A stretch of DNA of 43,265 nucleotides from Casimicrobiaceae bacterium (GCA_026646885.1 JAPKHK010000016.1:1-43265); one strand, 5' to 3'. Counted from the stretch's first letter, positions 33,473 to 41,879 are shown. Translations and numbers: made by a program. The notes: generated by a model not told the origin, from the sequence alone.

Positions 33473-35542
33473 ATGGCCACTGCACAGAAAACCTTCAAGC
33501 AGCAATTAACCAAGTATTACAGCTTTTACACCGGCGGCTTCGTCGCTTTCGTCATCATCCTGGCGATCGCTGAAGCCATGGGCGTCACGCCCAAGGCGCT
33601 GGGTTATGCCTTCTTGGTGGCAACGATTGGCCTGTACGCCGGCATCGGCGTGATGAGCCGCACCGCGGACGTGTCGGAGTATTACGTCGCGGGCCGCAAG
33701 GTGCCAGCCTTCTTCAACGGCATGGCCACCGGCGCGGACTGGATGAGTGCTGCCTCCTTCATCGGTATGGCGGGCACGCTCTACGCCACGGGCTACAGCG
33801 GTCTGGCCTTCGTCATGGGTTGGACCGGCGGTTACTGCCTGGTGGCGCTGTTCCTGGCTCCTTACCTCAGAAAGTTCGGCCAGTTCACCATTCCCGACTT
33901 TTTGGGCGCGCGCTTTGGCGGTCACATTCCCCGGACCATCGGGGTGATTTCCGCCATCATTTGTTCCTTCACCTACGTGATCGCGCAGATCTACGGCGTG
34001 GGCATCATCACCTCGCGGTTTACCGGCCTTGATTTCGGTATCGGGGTGTATGTGGGCCTGGCTGGTATTCTGGTCTGCTCCTTCCTCGGTGGTATGCGGG
34101 CGGTGACCTGGACGCAGGTGGCACAGTACATCATCCTGATCGTTGCTTACATGATCCCGCCGGTTTGGCTGGCCGTGAAACAAACCGGTGTTCCGGTGCC
34201 CCAGCTCGTTTATGGCTACCAACTCCAGAAAGTGACCGAGCGCGAGAAGGTGCTCAACGATGCCGCTTCTCCGGCCGGCATGAAAGAGGCCGAAGTGCGC
34301 AAGATCTTCAAGGACAAGGCGGCTGCCGCCGATGCCGCGCTGAAGGACCCCGCCAAGGCCTATGCCGACGGCAAGGCCGCGGCGGAGAAGAAGGTTGCGG
34401 ATCTCAAGGCCAACAACGGCGCGCCGGACGACATCAAGAAGGCGGAAGACGCGCTAGCCAAGTATCCGAAGGATGCTGATGCCGCCAAGGCGCAATGGAC
34501 CAAGGAAAAAGGTCTGGCCGCCCGCGCCGGGCCGGTGAAAGCCCACGCTGAAGCGTTTGCGGGCGCCGATGAGGCGGCTCGCGACAAATCGCGCCGTAAT
34601 TTCCTGGCGCTGATCCTGTGCTTGATGGTGGGTACCGCGGCCCTGCCGCACATCCTGATGCGCTACTACACCACGCCCAGCGTGAAAGAGGCGCGCGTTT
34701 CGGTGTTCTGGTCCTTGTTCTTCATCTTCTTGCTCTATTTCACGGCGCCGGCTCTGGCCGTCTTGGTGAAGTACGAGGTGTACCACAACGTGGTGGGCGG
34801 CTCGTTTGCGGCCTTGCCAGGTTGGGTGGCGAACTGGGCCAAGGTCGATCCGACGCTGATGAACGTCAGCGACTGGAACGGCGACGGCATCATCCAGCTT
34901 GCGGAAATCGTCATCGGCGGCGACTTGATCGTGTTGGCTACACCGGAAATTGCCGGCTTGCCTTACGTGATCTCGGGCCTGGTGGCGGCGGGTGGTCTGG
35001 CAGCGGCGCTCTCTACCGCTGACGGTCTGCTGCTGACCATCGCCAACGCCCTGTCGCACGACGTGTACTACAAGATGATCGACCCGCACGCCCCGACCAC
35101 CCGTCGTCTGGCCATTGCCAAGACCCTGCTGCTGATCGTGGCGGTGATCGCGGCTTACGTCACTTCGTTGAAGCCCGGGAATATTCTGTTCCTGGTGGGT
35201 GCGGCCTTCTCCCTGGCGGCATCGGCCTTCTTCCCATCGTTGGTCTGCGGGGTGTTCTGGAAGCGTGCCAACAAGCTCGGCGCCATTCTAGGCATGTCGG
35301 CGGGCCTGGGAATCTGTATCTTGTACATGGTCAGAACCTATCCGTTCTTCGGTGGCGTTTCGGCCAATGAGTGGTTTGGTATCGGCGCCATTTCGGCCGG
35401 TATCTTCGGTATTCCCGCCGGCTTCATTGGCGTGATCATCGGCACGCTGATTTCGGCGCCGCCCTCGAAAGAGGTGCAGGAACTCGTCGACCACGTTCGT
35501 TACCCGAACCTGGAAGGCGACATCAATACCCAGGGAACCTAA
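33473..35542 (+). CDS. Sodium:solute symporter (SSS family, VC_2705 type)
   Basis: A 689-residue protein with about thirteen helices. The SSS signature is visible in YYVAGRKVPAFFNGMATGADW and AAGGLAAALSTADGLLLT. Between two helices, about residues 250-373, there is a long hydrophilic Ala/Lys/Asp-rich insertion likely to be a coiled extramembrane loop. A second loop at 467-478 reads DWNGDGIIQLAE, a perfect EF-hand calcium-loop pattern. Substrates of this family include acetate, other short carboxylates and possibly amino acids; the adjoining genes do not settle which. It forms an operon with DUF4212 and ends at a strong terminator. Confidence 0.9.
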   Translation: MATAQKTFKQQLTKYYSFYTGGFVAFVIILAIAEAMGVTPKALGYAFLVATIGLYAGIGVMSRTADVSEYYVAGRKVPAFFNGMATGADWMSAASFIGMAGTLYATGYSGLAFVMGWTGGYCLVALFLAPYLRKFGQFTIPDFLGARFGGHIPRTIGVISAIICSFTYVIAQIYGVGIITSRFTGLDFGIGVYVGLAGILVCSFLGGMRAVTWTQVAQYIILIVAYMIPPVWLAVKQTGVPVPQLVYGYQLQKVTEREKVLNDAASPAGMKEAEVRKIFKDKAAAADAALKDPAKAYADGKAAAEKKVADLKANNGAPDDIKKAEDALAKYPKDADAAKAQWTKEKGLAARAGPVKAHAEAFAGADEAARDKSRRNFLALILCLMVGTAALPHILMRYYTTPSVKEARVSVFWSLFFIFLLYFTAPALAVLVKYEVYHNVVGGSFAALPGWVANWAKVDPTLMNVSDWNGDGIIQLAEIVIGGDLIVLATPEIAGLPYVISGLVAAGGLAAALSTADGLLLTIANALSHDVYYKMIDPHAPTTRRLAIAKTLLLIVAVIAAYVTSLKPGNILFLVGAAFSLAASAFFPSLVCGVFWKRANKLGAILGMSAGLGICILYMVRTYPFFGGVSANEWFGIGAISAGIFGIPAGFIGVIIGTLISAPPSKEVQELVDHVRYPNLEGDINTQGT

Positions 35543-35568
35543 GTTCCGTTTCACTAGTAGTCGAATTG

Positions 35569-35595
35569 AGGCCCGGGCAACCGGGCCTTTTTTTT
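35569..35595 (+). terminator. Rho-independent terminator after the symporter
   Basis: A perfect 8-bp stem (AGGCCCGG and CCGGGCCT) with GCAA as loop is followed by eight T. It lies 27 bases beyond the symporter stop. Confidence 0.95.
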
Positions 35596-35738
35596 GTGTG
35601 CGTGGCTCAAGCAAACGCGCATGCGCTTGCGTTGCGCAGGACCGAGTTCATAAGAGGAGCTGACGGCCTGCCGGACAGTGCTAGGCCGCTAGCTTGAGCG
35701 CCCCTCGGCTGATGGCCGAAGTGTGTGGCGCGCGGCGG

Positions 35739-36329
35739 CTACACCCTCAGGTCTTTGACCAGATGTTCGAGGTCCGGCCGATTGGCTTCGCGGATCACAC
35801 GGCGGCAATTGATGGGGTCGATGCGGTGCAAGTGCATGATGACTTCCTGCACCTTGTTCGCTTCGCCCAAAGCGTAATGCGCCATGGCCGCCGAATACCA
35901 AAGGTGACCATTGGTTGGCTGGAGTAGACAGGCCTCTTGGAGCGCCTCCAGCGCCTCGCGATGACGCCCAAGTTTGGCGCAGGCATGCCCCAGGCCATAC
36001 CAGGCCCGATCGAGTTTCTTGTTCCTGGCCACGGCCACCCTGAAAGCTTCGATGGCTTCTGCCTGCTCACCGTTTTGGTCCAGCAGATAACCCAAGTTGT
36101 AGAACATGTCGGCATCTTTGGGGGCCAGCGTGGTCGCCTGCCGAAGATGTTCGATCGCGGCAGGTAGATGCTTGTTCTTGGCGTGAAGAAAGCCAATGCA
36201 GGCGTGAGCGCGCGCGAAGTCGGGGCGGACGGCCAGCGCCCGGTTGTACTCGGCCATGGCCTTGTCGGGCTGCCGCATTTTCTCGAAGAAATAGGCGCGC
36301 AGGAAATATTGCCAGTGGATCAGATTCAC
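35739..36329 (-). CDS. TPR-repeat protein
   Basis: A 196-residue protein made of tetratricopeptide repeats. Four to five are visible, for example KAMAEYNRALAVRPDFARAH, AIEHLRQATTLAPKDADMFY, AIEAFRVAVARNKKLDRAW and ALEALQEACLLQPTNGHLWY. No signal peptide or catalytic domain is visible, so it probably acts as a protein-protein adaptor in the cytoplasm. It is transcribed alone, convergent with the symporter operon and divergent from the small membrane protein gene at 36479. The partner is unknown. Confidence 0.85.
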   Translation of the reverse strand: MNLIHWQYFLRAYFFEKMRQPDKAMAEYNRALAVRPDFARAHACIGFLHAKNKHLPAAIEHLRQATTLAPKDADMFYNLGYLLDQNGEQAEAIEAFRVAVARNKKLDRAWYGLGHACAKLGRHREALEALQEACLLQPTNGHLWYSAAMAHYALGEANKVQEVIMHLHRIDPINCRRVIREANRPDLEHLVKDLRV

Positions 36330-36478
36330 AAAATTTGCCTTGCCGGCACAAGCCGCTGTTGAGGTCAGATTATCCGGTTTCGGGCCTTGCCGGACAAGCT
36401 TAAGCTGGACAAAAGGTCGGGATTTTTTCGCCGCTTGCCGGTATCATCGCGCTTGGATTCGTCTTATGCCTACCGGCC

Positions 36479-36793
36479 ATGGAACACCCCGTCCTTTTTA
36501 TTTGGAGCGCGCTGCGCGCGCTGACTGAAGTAGTTGGCTACACCTTTATCGGCCAGGGGGTGCTCGCGCTTTTCGCGGGCGCGAATCGGGATCGGAACTT
36601 CGTCTATCAGCTTCTGAAGATCATCACCAATCCCATCGTCAAGGTGGTCCGTTTCATCACCCCGAGGTTCATTGCCGACCAGCACATCCCCCTGGTGGCG
36701 TTTTTTGTCGTCTTCTGGTTGTGGGTGGCGGTGGGCGTGCTGAAACACCAGTATTGCTTGCAGCACAGCTTAGCCTGTTACCCGCAGCAGTAA
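36479..36793 (+). CDS. Small uncharacterised membrane protein
   Basis: A 104-residue protein of unknown family. It has an N-terminal amphipathic to hydrophobic region (HPVLFIWSALRALTEVVGYTFIGQGVLALF), a basic loop (RDRNFVYQLLKIITNPIVKVVRFITPRF) and a C-terminal helix (IPLVAFFVVFWLWVAVGVL) ending in a Cys-containing tail (KHQYCLQHSLACYPQQ). Loop and helix composition suggest a two-helix inner-membrane protein with the Cys tail outside. Codon use is like the neighbours, so it is probably real. I do not recognise a function. Confidence 0.65.
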   Translation: MEHPVLFIWSALRALTEVVGYTFIGQGVLALFAGANRDRNFVYQLLKIITNPIVKVVRFITPRFIADQHIPLVAFFVVFWLWVAVGVLKHQYCLQHSLACYPQQ

Positions 36794-36806
36794 TAAAGGG
36801 TTATTA
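36791..36806. other. AT palindrome carrying two convergent stop codons
   Basis: TAATAA-AGGG-TTATTA is a perfect 6-bp hairpin. It contains the TAA stop of the small membrane protein (plus strand) and that of the carbonic anhydrase (minus strand), so it may also serve as a weak shared transcription end. Confidence 0.4.
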
Positions 36807-37466
36807 GGGTGCGCGCCAGCGCTGGGCGAGCGCCGTGCTCGCTACCGCATAGGCGTTCTCTTTTTCGATTGCGCCAGCCACGGCCATTTCGAGGTCCTTG
36901 AGGCGCCCGTCCTTGAGGCCATAGATCCATCCATGCACCACTAATTCCTGGCCCCGTGCCCAGGCGTCGGTGACGATGGTTGTATTGATGACGTTGCGCA
37001 CTTGCGCGATGACGTTGAGCTCGCAGAGGCAATCCCAGCGTGCTTGTTGGTCCGGCAAAGCGGCCAGCAATTCGGCGTGCTGGTCGCGCACGTCTTGAAT
37101 ATGGCGCAGCCAATTGTCGATGAGGCCGAGCTGCTGTCCTTCCAGCGCGGCGCGCACGCCGCCGCAGCCATAGTGCCCGCAGACGATGAGATGGCGGGTT
37201 TTCAGGACATCGACCGCGTATTGCATCACCGAGAGGCAGTTGAAATCGGTGTGCACCACGACATTGGCGACATTGCGATGCACGAACACTTCACCCGGCT
37301 GCAAGCCGGTGATCTGGTTCGCGGGCACGCGGCTATCGGAACAGCCGATCCAAAGATAAGCCGGTGTTTGTAGTTGCGCGAGGCGCGCAAAAAAATCAGG
37401 GTCTTCTTGACCGACCTGCGCCGCCCAGCGCGCGTTGTTGGCGAAAAGCGTTTGTAGGTGCCGCAC
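36804..37466 (-). CDS. can: Beta-class carbonic anhydrase
   Basis: A 220-residue zinc enzyme converting CO2 and bicarbonate. The zinc ligands lie in WIGCSDSRVPANQ (Cys, and the Asp-Arg dyad) and HYGCGGVRAAL (His and Cys). The N-terminus MRHLQTLFANNARWA matches the E. coli Can type, and the length is usual. It starts 22 bases after manC on the same strand, so the two may share a transcript. It supplies bicarbonate for carboxylations and fatty acid synthesis. Confidence 0.94.
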   Translation of the reverse strand: MRHLQTLFANNARWAAQVGQEDPDFFARLAQLQTPAYLWIGCSDSRVPANQITGLQPGEVFVHRNVANVVVHTDFNCLSVMQYAVDVLKTRHLIVCGHYGCGGVRAALEGQQLGLIDNWLRHIQDVRDQHAELLAALPDQQARWDCLCELNVIAQVRNVINTTIVTDAWARGQELVVHGWIYGLKDGRLKDLEMAVAGAIEKENAYAVASTALAQRWRAP

Positions 37467-37488
37467 GGGATGGGTCTCGGAGTGACGT

Positions 37489-38931
37489 TCAGGAAGCAGA
37501 ATGGCGATCGCGACCGTAGTGGTCGTCGAAGCGCACGATGTCGTCTTCGCCCAGATATTCGCCGCTTTGCACTTCGATCATGACCAAGGGCACGATGCCC
37601 GGGTTGGCAAGGCGGTGTTTGTGGCCGGCGGGAATGAAGGTTGATTCGTTCACGCGCACCAACTGCTGGTGATCGTCATGCACCACTTCAGCGGTGCCGC
37701 AGACCACGATCCAATGCTCGCTGCGATGATGGTGCATTTGCAGCGACAGGGCATGCCCGGGCTTGACCTCGATGCGCTTGATCTTGAAGTGAGGCCCTTC
37801 TTGTAGCACCGTGTAGCTGCCCCAGGGGCGGCTGACGGTGCGGTGCTCGCGGTAAGCCAGGTGATCGCGCGCCTTGAGTTCACCGACCACCTCCTTGACT
37901 CGCTGCAATTGATCGCGATGGGCGACCAGCACGGCATCGGCGGTGTCGATGATGACCAGGTTTTCCACTCCCACTGTGGCCACCACCCGTCCGTCGCTTT
38001 GTACGTAAGTGTCGCGAGAGGCCACGTGCACCGCTTCCCCGGAAGCGCGGTTGCCGTCTGCGTCGGCGGCGACGAATTCCGCTACCGCTTCCCAAGAACC
38101 GATGTCGCTCCAATCGAAGTGGCCGGGCACCACCGCGACATTGGGCGCACGTTCCATCAAGGCATAATCGATGGAAATCCCGGGCAAGGCGGCGAAGTGC
38201 TTGGCGTCGAGTTCTACCATCCCCTTCGCGCCGGCTTCGGCGTTTTGCATTACCGCGCTGGCTGCGGCAAACAAATCCGGCGCATGGGCCTCGAAGGCGG
38301 CGAGCAAATCGCGCAAGGTGAAGCAGAACATGCCTGAATTCCACAAGAAACGGCCGCTGGCCAAGTAGGATTCGGCCTTTTCGAGGCTCGGTTTCTCGAC
38401 GAAACGAGTGACTGCACGACCGCCGCGATCGTCCAGCGGTTCGCCGCACTCGATGTACCCGAAACCGGTTTCGGGGCGGCTGGGCGGGATGCCAAAGGTG
38501 ACCAGTTTGCCCCGCTGCGCGAGTTCGGCCGCATGAGTCACCGCTTGCCCGAAAGCGGCTTGGTCGGTGATCAAATGGTCTGCGGGCAGGACCGCGAGTA
38601 CCGTTTCCAGAGCATGTTCCCGCGCTGCCCAGAGCGCCGCTACCGCTACGGCCGGTGCGGTGTTGCGCCCAAAGGGCTCGAGCAGATAGACGGCATCGGA
38701 TGGTGCACAGCCTGTGGATTCATATTCGTCGCGAGTGCGGAAGTAATAATCGCGATTGGTCACGGTCAACAAAGAACGGACGCCAGGCAAGGCGGTTGCC
38801 CGACAGAGCGTCTTGGCGAGCAGCGTCTGCCCGTCCGGCAGGGGCATGAAGGGTTTGGGCGAAGCTTCACGGGATACCGGCCAGAGCCGCGTTCCCGCGC
38901 CGCCAGAAAGGATGACAGGGAGGATTTCCAT
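37489..38931 (-). CDS. manC: Mannose-1-phosphate guanylyltransferase / mannose-6-phosphate isomerase
   Basis: A 480-residue bifunctional-type protein. The N-terminal nucleotidyltransferase has LSGGAGTRLWPVSREASPKPF at residues 9-29 and FVEKPSLEKAESYLASG further on. The C-terminal cupin (about 355-470) has RPWGSYTVLQEGPHFKIKRI, LQMHHHRSEHWIVVCG and FIPAGHKHRLANPG, with the metal-binding His set of the isomerase. It makes GDP-mannose for exopolysaccharide or O-antigen. No other polysaccharide genes lie next to it, although the right edge of the window shows a glycosyltransferase fragment of uncertain linkage. Confidence 0.93.
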   Translation of the reverse strand: MEILPVILSGGAGTRLWPVSREASPKPFMPLPDGQTLLAKTLCRATALPGVRSLLTVTNRDYYFRTRDEYESTGCAPSDAVYLLEPFGRNTAPAVAVAALWAAREHALETVLAVLPADHLITDQAAFGQAVTHAAELAQRGKLVTFGIPPSRPETGFGYIECGEPLDDRGGRAVTRFVEKPSLEKAESYLASGRFLWNSGMFCFTLRDLLAAFEAHAPDLFAAASAVMQNAEAGAKGMVELDAKHFAALPGISIDYALMERAPNVAVVPGHFDWSDIGSWEAVAEFVAADADGNRASGEAVHVASRDTYVQSDGRVVATVGVENLVIIDTADAVLVAHRDQLQRVKEVVGELKARDHLAYREHRTVSRPWGSYTVLQEGPHFKIKRIEVKPGHALSLQMHHHRSEHWIVVCGTAEVVHDDHQQLVRVNESTFIPAGHKHRLANPGIVPLVMIEVQSGEYLGEDDIVRFDDHYGRDRHSAS

Positions 38932-39138
38932 GCGATGTGCCTGAATGAGCGATCGAAGCGCAGCACGAACTTTTCCCGAAGGAACGAGCGGGTCAGGGCC
39001 GAGGAGCCCACGCGACAGGTCGCAACCCGACTAAAAGTGCCTAAGTAGCTGCGCAACGCGCTATTCTCTCACGGTCTGACGCGCGGGGGGTGTTCGCGTG
39101 AGCCAGGCGATGGCGCTCATGATCGGCAGCGAGTCTGA

Positions 39139-39795
39139 TCAAGACTTGGAACGACCCGCCGATCGCGTCATCACTTCTAGATGGCGCGCCGCGACGACGA
39201 CCGCTTGTAGACGGTTGTGCACGCGCAGCTGTCGGTAGATGGCACCCAAGTGGTTCTTCACCGTCCCTTGCGTAAGACCGAGGCGAGCGCAGATCTCCGG
39301 TGTGAGGTGGCCTTGCGCGAGCAAGGCGAGCACTTCGCGCTGGCGCGGCGTGAGTTCGGGCGAGCGGGGGCGCCAAGCATTGACCAGCGGCAGGCTCGCG
39401 GCAGGACCCTGGTCGGGAGGAACATAGAATCCGCCATCAGCGACGATTCTAAGCGCACGCAGCATATCCTCCAATGAAAGTGCGCGCGGGATGATGCCGC
39501 GCACGCCTTCTGAAAAGTAGGACCGAACTGCGTCGGGTGACGGTGCTTCGGCGATCACCACGACGGGCACCGCGGCAAAGCGCTGCGCCAGCAGTTTGAG
39601 GAAGGCATGCTCGTCCTGAGCGGCCACTCGCGCATCGATGAAGCAGCAGTTGATCTCGCGATCGTGCTCCAGATGGGCGAGCGCTTCCCCCATGCGCCGC
39701 GCCGGCACGACGCGCAGCCGCGCGTGCGTCGCCAAGGCGTGGCGGTCCAGGGCGGGACCGATCTGGCTGTCGGGGTCGATTCCGAGCACTTTCAT
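39139..39795 (-). CDS. LuxR/NarL-family response regulator with a degenerate receiver
   Basis: A 218-residue regulator. The receiver has the Asp pair (GIDPDS) and the phosphoacceptor site CFIDAR (Asp54), but the usual Thr/Ser after strand 4 is Ala (VVVIAEA) and the Lys of strand 5 is Arg (IIPRALS). The C-terminal LuxR HTH is intact: LTPRQREVLALLAQGH and TQGTVKNHLGAIYRQL. It may respond without normal phosphorylation. The ATG overlaps the stop of a 64-codon gene (TGATG), a sign of coupled translation. No kinase is adjacent. Confidence 0.82.
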   Translation of the reverse strand: MKVLGIDPDSQIGPALDRHALATHARLRVVPARRMGEALAHLEHDREINCCFIDARVAAQDEHAFLKLLAQRFAAVPVVVIAEAPSPDAVRSYFSEGVRGIIPRALSLEDMLRALRIVADGGFYVPPDQGPAASLPLVNAWRPRSPELTPRQREVLALLAQGHLTPEICARLGLTQGTVKNHLGAIYRQLRVHNRLQAVVVAARHLEVMTRSAGRSKS

Positions 39796-39989
39796 CACTG
39801 AACTCCAAGGAAAGCCGCCGCAATCAGGGCGAAAAGATACGCGGCGAGGGCGCTGGCGGCTACGGGACAATTCTGCAAGTCCCTCAATTTCGCCGCCTGC
39901 GCGCGCATGGCAGCGAAGGCCGGCGTTCGACTCCTATGCACAGCGAGTTTTCCTGGGGAGCTCGTTACAGGTGTTGCGTCAGTATTCAT
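39795..39989 (-). CDS. Small 64-residue single-pass membrane protein coupled to the LuxR regulator
   Basis: A short open frame whose TGA overlaps the regulator's ATG by one base. Residues 1-40 are polar and basic (NTDATPVTSSPGKLAVHRSR, AMRAQAAKLRDLQ) and 42-64 form one hydrophobic helix (CPVAASALAAYLFALIAAAFLGVQ). That layout fits an N-in small membrane protein. The start ATG at 39989 lies in an AT-rich patch and has no strong Shine-Dalgarno. I do not recognise a family; it may modulate the degenerate regulator. Confidence 0.5.
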   Translation of the reverse strand: MNTDATPVTSSPGKLAVHRSRTPAFAAMRAQAAKLRDLQNCPVAASALAAYLFALIAAAFLGVQ

Positions 39990-40006
39990 AAGAATATTAG
40001 AATATG
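39982..40006. promoter_or_regulatory. AT-rich repeat patch between divergent small-protein and dsrE-like genes
   Basis: The sequence TATTCATAAGAATATTAGAA and the following TATG contain a palindrome (TATTC-ATAA-GAATA) and two 8-base direct repeats (AGAATATT, AGAATATG). It stands out from GC-rich surroundings and lies between the two divergent starts. It could be an operator plus -10 region; no regulator can be assigned. Confidence 0.35.
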
Positions 40007-40055
40007 CTGGCAACCTTTCCTGGGCAGTTTTGCCTATTAAGCAACCGAGTCTCGC

Positions 40056-40406
40056 ATGGCCAACATTCTCTTCATCGTCAACGATGCCCCTTACGGCAGC
40101 GAACGCCCCTATAACGCCTTGCGCCTGGCTGGAACCCTCGCCGGCAAGGAGAGTCAAGCGGTACGTGTCTTTCTGATGGCCGACGCAGTGGCCTGCGCGA
40201 AAGCGGGGCAGAAGGTCCCCGAAGGCTATTACAACATCCAGCTCATGCTGGGCAAGGTGTTGCGCGGCGGGGAAGTGGCGCTTTGCGGTACGTGCATGGA
40301 CGCACGGGGCTTGAGCGAGGCGGACATGGTCCAGGGCGCGCGCCGCTCGTCGCTGGCCGAACTGGCGGCATGGACCATAGAAGCGGACAAGGTTTTGGTA
40401 TTCTGA
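40056..40406 (+). CDS. DsrE-family protein
   Basis: A 116-residue protein of the DsrE/DsrF fold. It has the N-terminal strand MANILFIVNDAPYGSERPYNALR with a conserved Gly and charged region, then RVFLMADAVACAKAGQ, then GEVALCGTCMDARGLSE with two Cys that match the conserved sulfur-carrying cysteine region, and the typical ADKVLVF end. Such proteins pass persulfide sulfur between partners. The next gene is a cysteine desulfurase 53 bases away, which suggests a desulfurase-carrier pair. Confidence 0.85.
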   Translation: MANILFIVNDAPYGSERPYNALRLAGTLAGKESQAVRVFLMADAVACAKAGQKVPEGYYNIQLMLGKVLRGGEVALCGTCMDARGLSEADMVQGARRSSLAELAAWTIEADKVLVF

Positions 40407-40459
40407 GCGGCAGGTCGCGCGCCTCTTCGATCGTTGCGCCGCCCAGGCTGCGAGGCGCC

Positions 40460-41602
40460 ATGCCCGAACTCATTTATCTCGACTACAACGCCACCACGCC
40501 GATCGCCCCTGAAGTGCTCAGCGCGATGTTGCCTTGGCTCACCGAGCACTTCGGCAATCCGTCCTCGGGGCACCCCCAGGGGCAGGTGGCGGCGGCGGCC
40601 CTGCGGCGAGCGCGTGCGCAAGTGGCAGCCCTGATCGGCGCCGCCGCCGAGGAGATCAATTTTACTGGCTGCGCCACCGAAGCCAACAACCTCGCCCTTT
40701 TGGGAGTCGCGCGCGCCGCGCCCCCGGGCAGGCGCCACCTCATCGTCAGCGCCATCGAGCATCCGGCGGTGTTGGCGCCGGCGCGGTTTCTCGAATCTCA
40801 GGGTTGGCGATTGACGGTGTTGCCGGTCGATCAATGGGGGCGCGTGGACCCCGAGGCTGTTGCGCGCGCCCTTCGACCCGACACGGCGCTGGTGTCGATC
40901 ATGCATGCCAATAACGAAATCGGCTCGGTGTCGCCTATCGCCGAAATCGCGCGGCAGGTGCATGCGCACGGATCGCTGCTGCATACCGATGCGGCCCAGT
41001 CGGCCGGCAAGCTCGCGCTCGATGTGGAGATGCTGGGTGTCGATTTGCTCACCTTGGCGGGCCACAAATTTTATGCGCCCAAGGGCATAGGGGCTTTGTA
41101 CGTGCGGCGCGGCACGCCGATCCTGAGCGTCATGCACGGCGCCGACCAGGAGCGCGGACTGCGGCCTGGTACCGAAAACGTGTCCGGCATCGTTGCCCTT
41201 GGCGCTGCCGCGCAGCTTGCCCACGAACGCCAGCCCGAGGCGACGGAGCACTTGCGCATTCGGCGCGATCGCTTGCACGCCGTGCTGCGCGAGAACATTC
41301 CCGGTCTGATCTTGAACGGACATCCTGAAGAGCGCCTGCCCAACACGCTGCACTTGTCCTTCCCGCGAGCCACCGGGCGCGCCCTGCTCGAAGCGGTGGA
41401 GGGAGAAGTCGCTGCTTCGCTGGGTTCGGCCTGCCACTCGGCATCCGATGCCCCAAGCGGGGTGATGGCGGCGATCGGTGCCGAAGCGGCTCGCGCAGTA
41501 GGCGCGGTGAGGCTGTCGGTGGGCTATCCGACGACGCTCGAAGAAATCGACCACGCCGCCGCGGCCCTGATCGAAGCTTGGCGCGTTTTAGTCAACGTCT
41601 AG
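40460..41602 (+). CDS. Cysteine desulfurase
   Basis: A 380-residue PLP-dependent desulfurase of the NifS/IscS class. Visible are the N-terminal IYLDYNATTPIAPEV, the HPAVLAP segment with the His stacking on PLP, LLHTDAAQSAGKL, the PLP-lysine region LAGHKFYAPKGIGALYVRRG, and the active-site loop ASLGSACHSASDAPSGVM with the catalytic Cys. It takes sulfur from cysteine as a persulfide. The start at 40460 gives the family N-terminus; the longer frame upstream overlaps the dsrE-like gene. It is not part of an isc or suf operon here. Confidence 0.9.
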   Translation: MPELIYLDYNATTPIAPEVLSAMLPWLTEHFGNPSSGHPQGQVAAAALRRARAQVAALIGAAAEEINFTGCATEANNLALLGVARAAPPGRRHLIVSAIEHPAVLAPARFLESQGWRLTVLPVDQWGRVDPEAVARALRPDTALVSIMHANNEIGSVSPIAEIARQVHAHGSLLHTDAAQSAGKLALDVEMLGVDLLTLAGHKFYAPKGIGALYVRRGTPILSVMHGADQERGLRPGTENVSGIVALGAAAQLAHERQPEATEHLRIRRDRLHAVLRENIPGLILNGHPEERLPNTLHLSFPRATGRALLEAVEGEVAASLGSACHSASDAPSGVMAAIGAEAARAVGAVRLSVGYPTTLEEIDHAAAALIEAWRVLVNV

Positions 41603-41879
41603 TCGACCCAAGGCGGCTCTGGGGTGGAATCGGCCGACCGGGAGGCGACAAACTTTCCTCCCCAGTGTGTGCCGCGCGTATCGCACAGGCGCGGCGGCGT
41701 GCTCTCAGCAGCAGACGTTCTTGCCGCCACGGGCTTCGGGCGCGTACCATCCGGTCATCTCGCTTCAACTACTCGATGCTGTGACGGCCAAAATCACCGG
41801 CACCGCCCCCCGCAGCCCCGAAAGCGCGGCCGATGTGGACCGGATGCGTAACGCAGCGAATAACGTTAGGAGTGCTGTC
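41603..41879. other. Gap before the GNAT fusion gene
   Basis: About 277 bases between the cysteine desulfurase and the fusion gene. There is a possible long stem (CTGGGG near 41618 and CCCCAG near 41660) and, on the minus strand at 41705-41758, a 17-codon frame described in the findings. No terminator with a T-run, riboswitch or tRNA is recognised. A TAGGAG ribosome site at about 41867 belongs to the next gene. Confidence 0.3.

Noticed and set aside
40229-41554. 441-codon minus-strand frame opposite the cysteine desulfurase
   Set aside because: Arg/Gly/His-rich shadow of a clearly conserved plus-strand gene.
41603-41700. Possible riboswitch from the CTGGGG...CCCCAG stem
   Set aside because: The stem is isolated, with no conserved internal core that I recognise.
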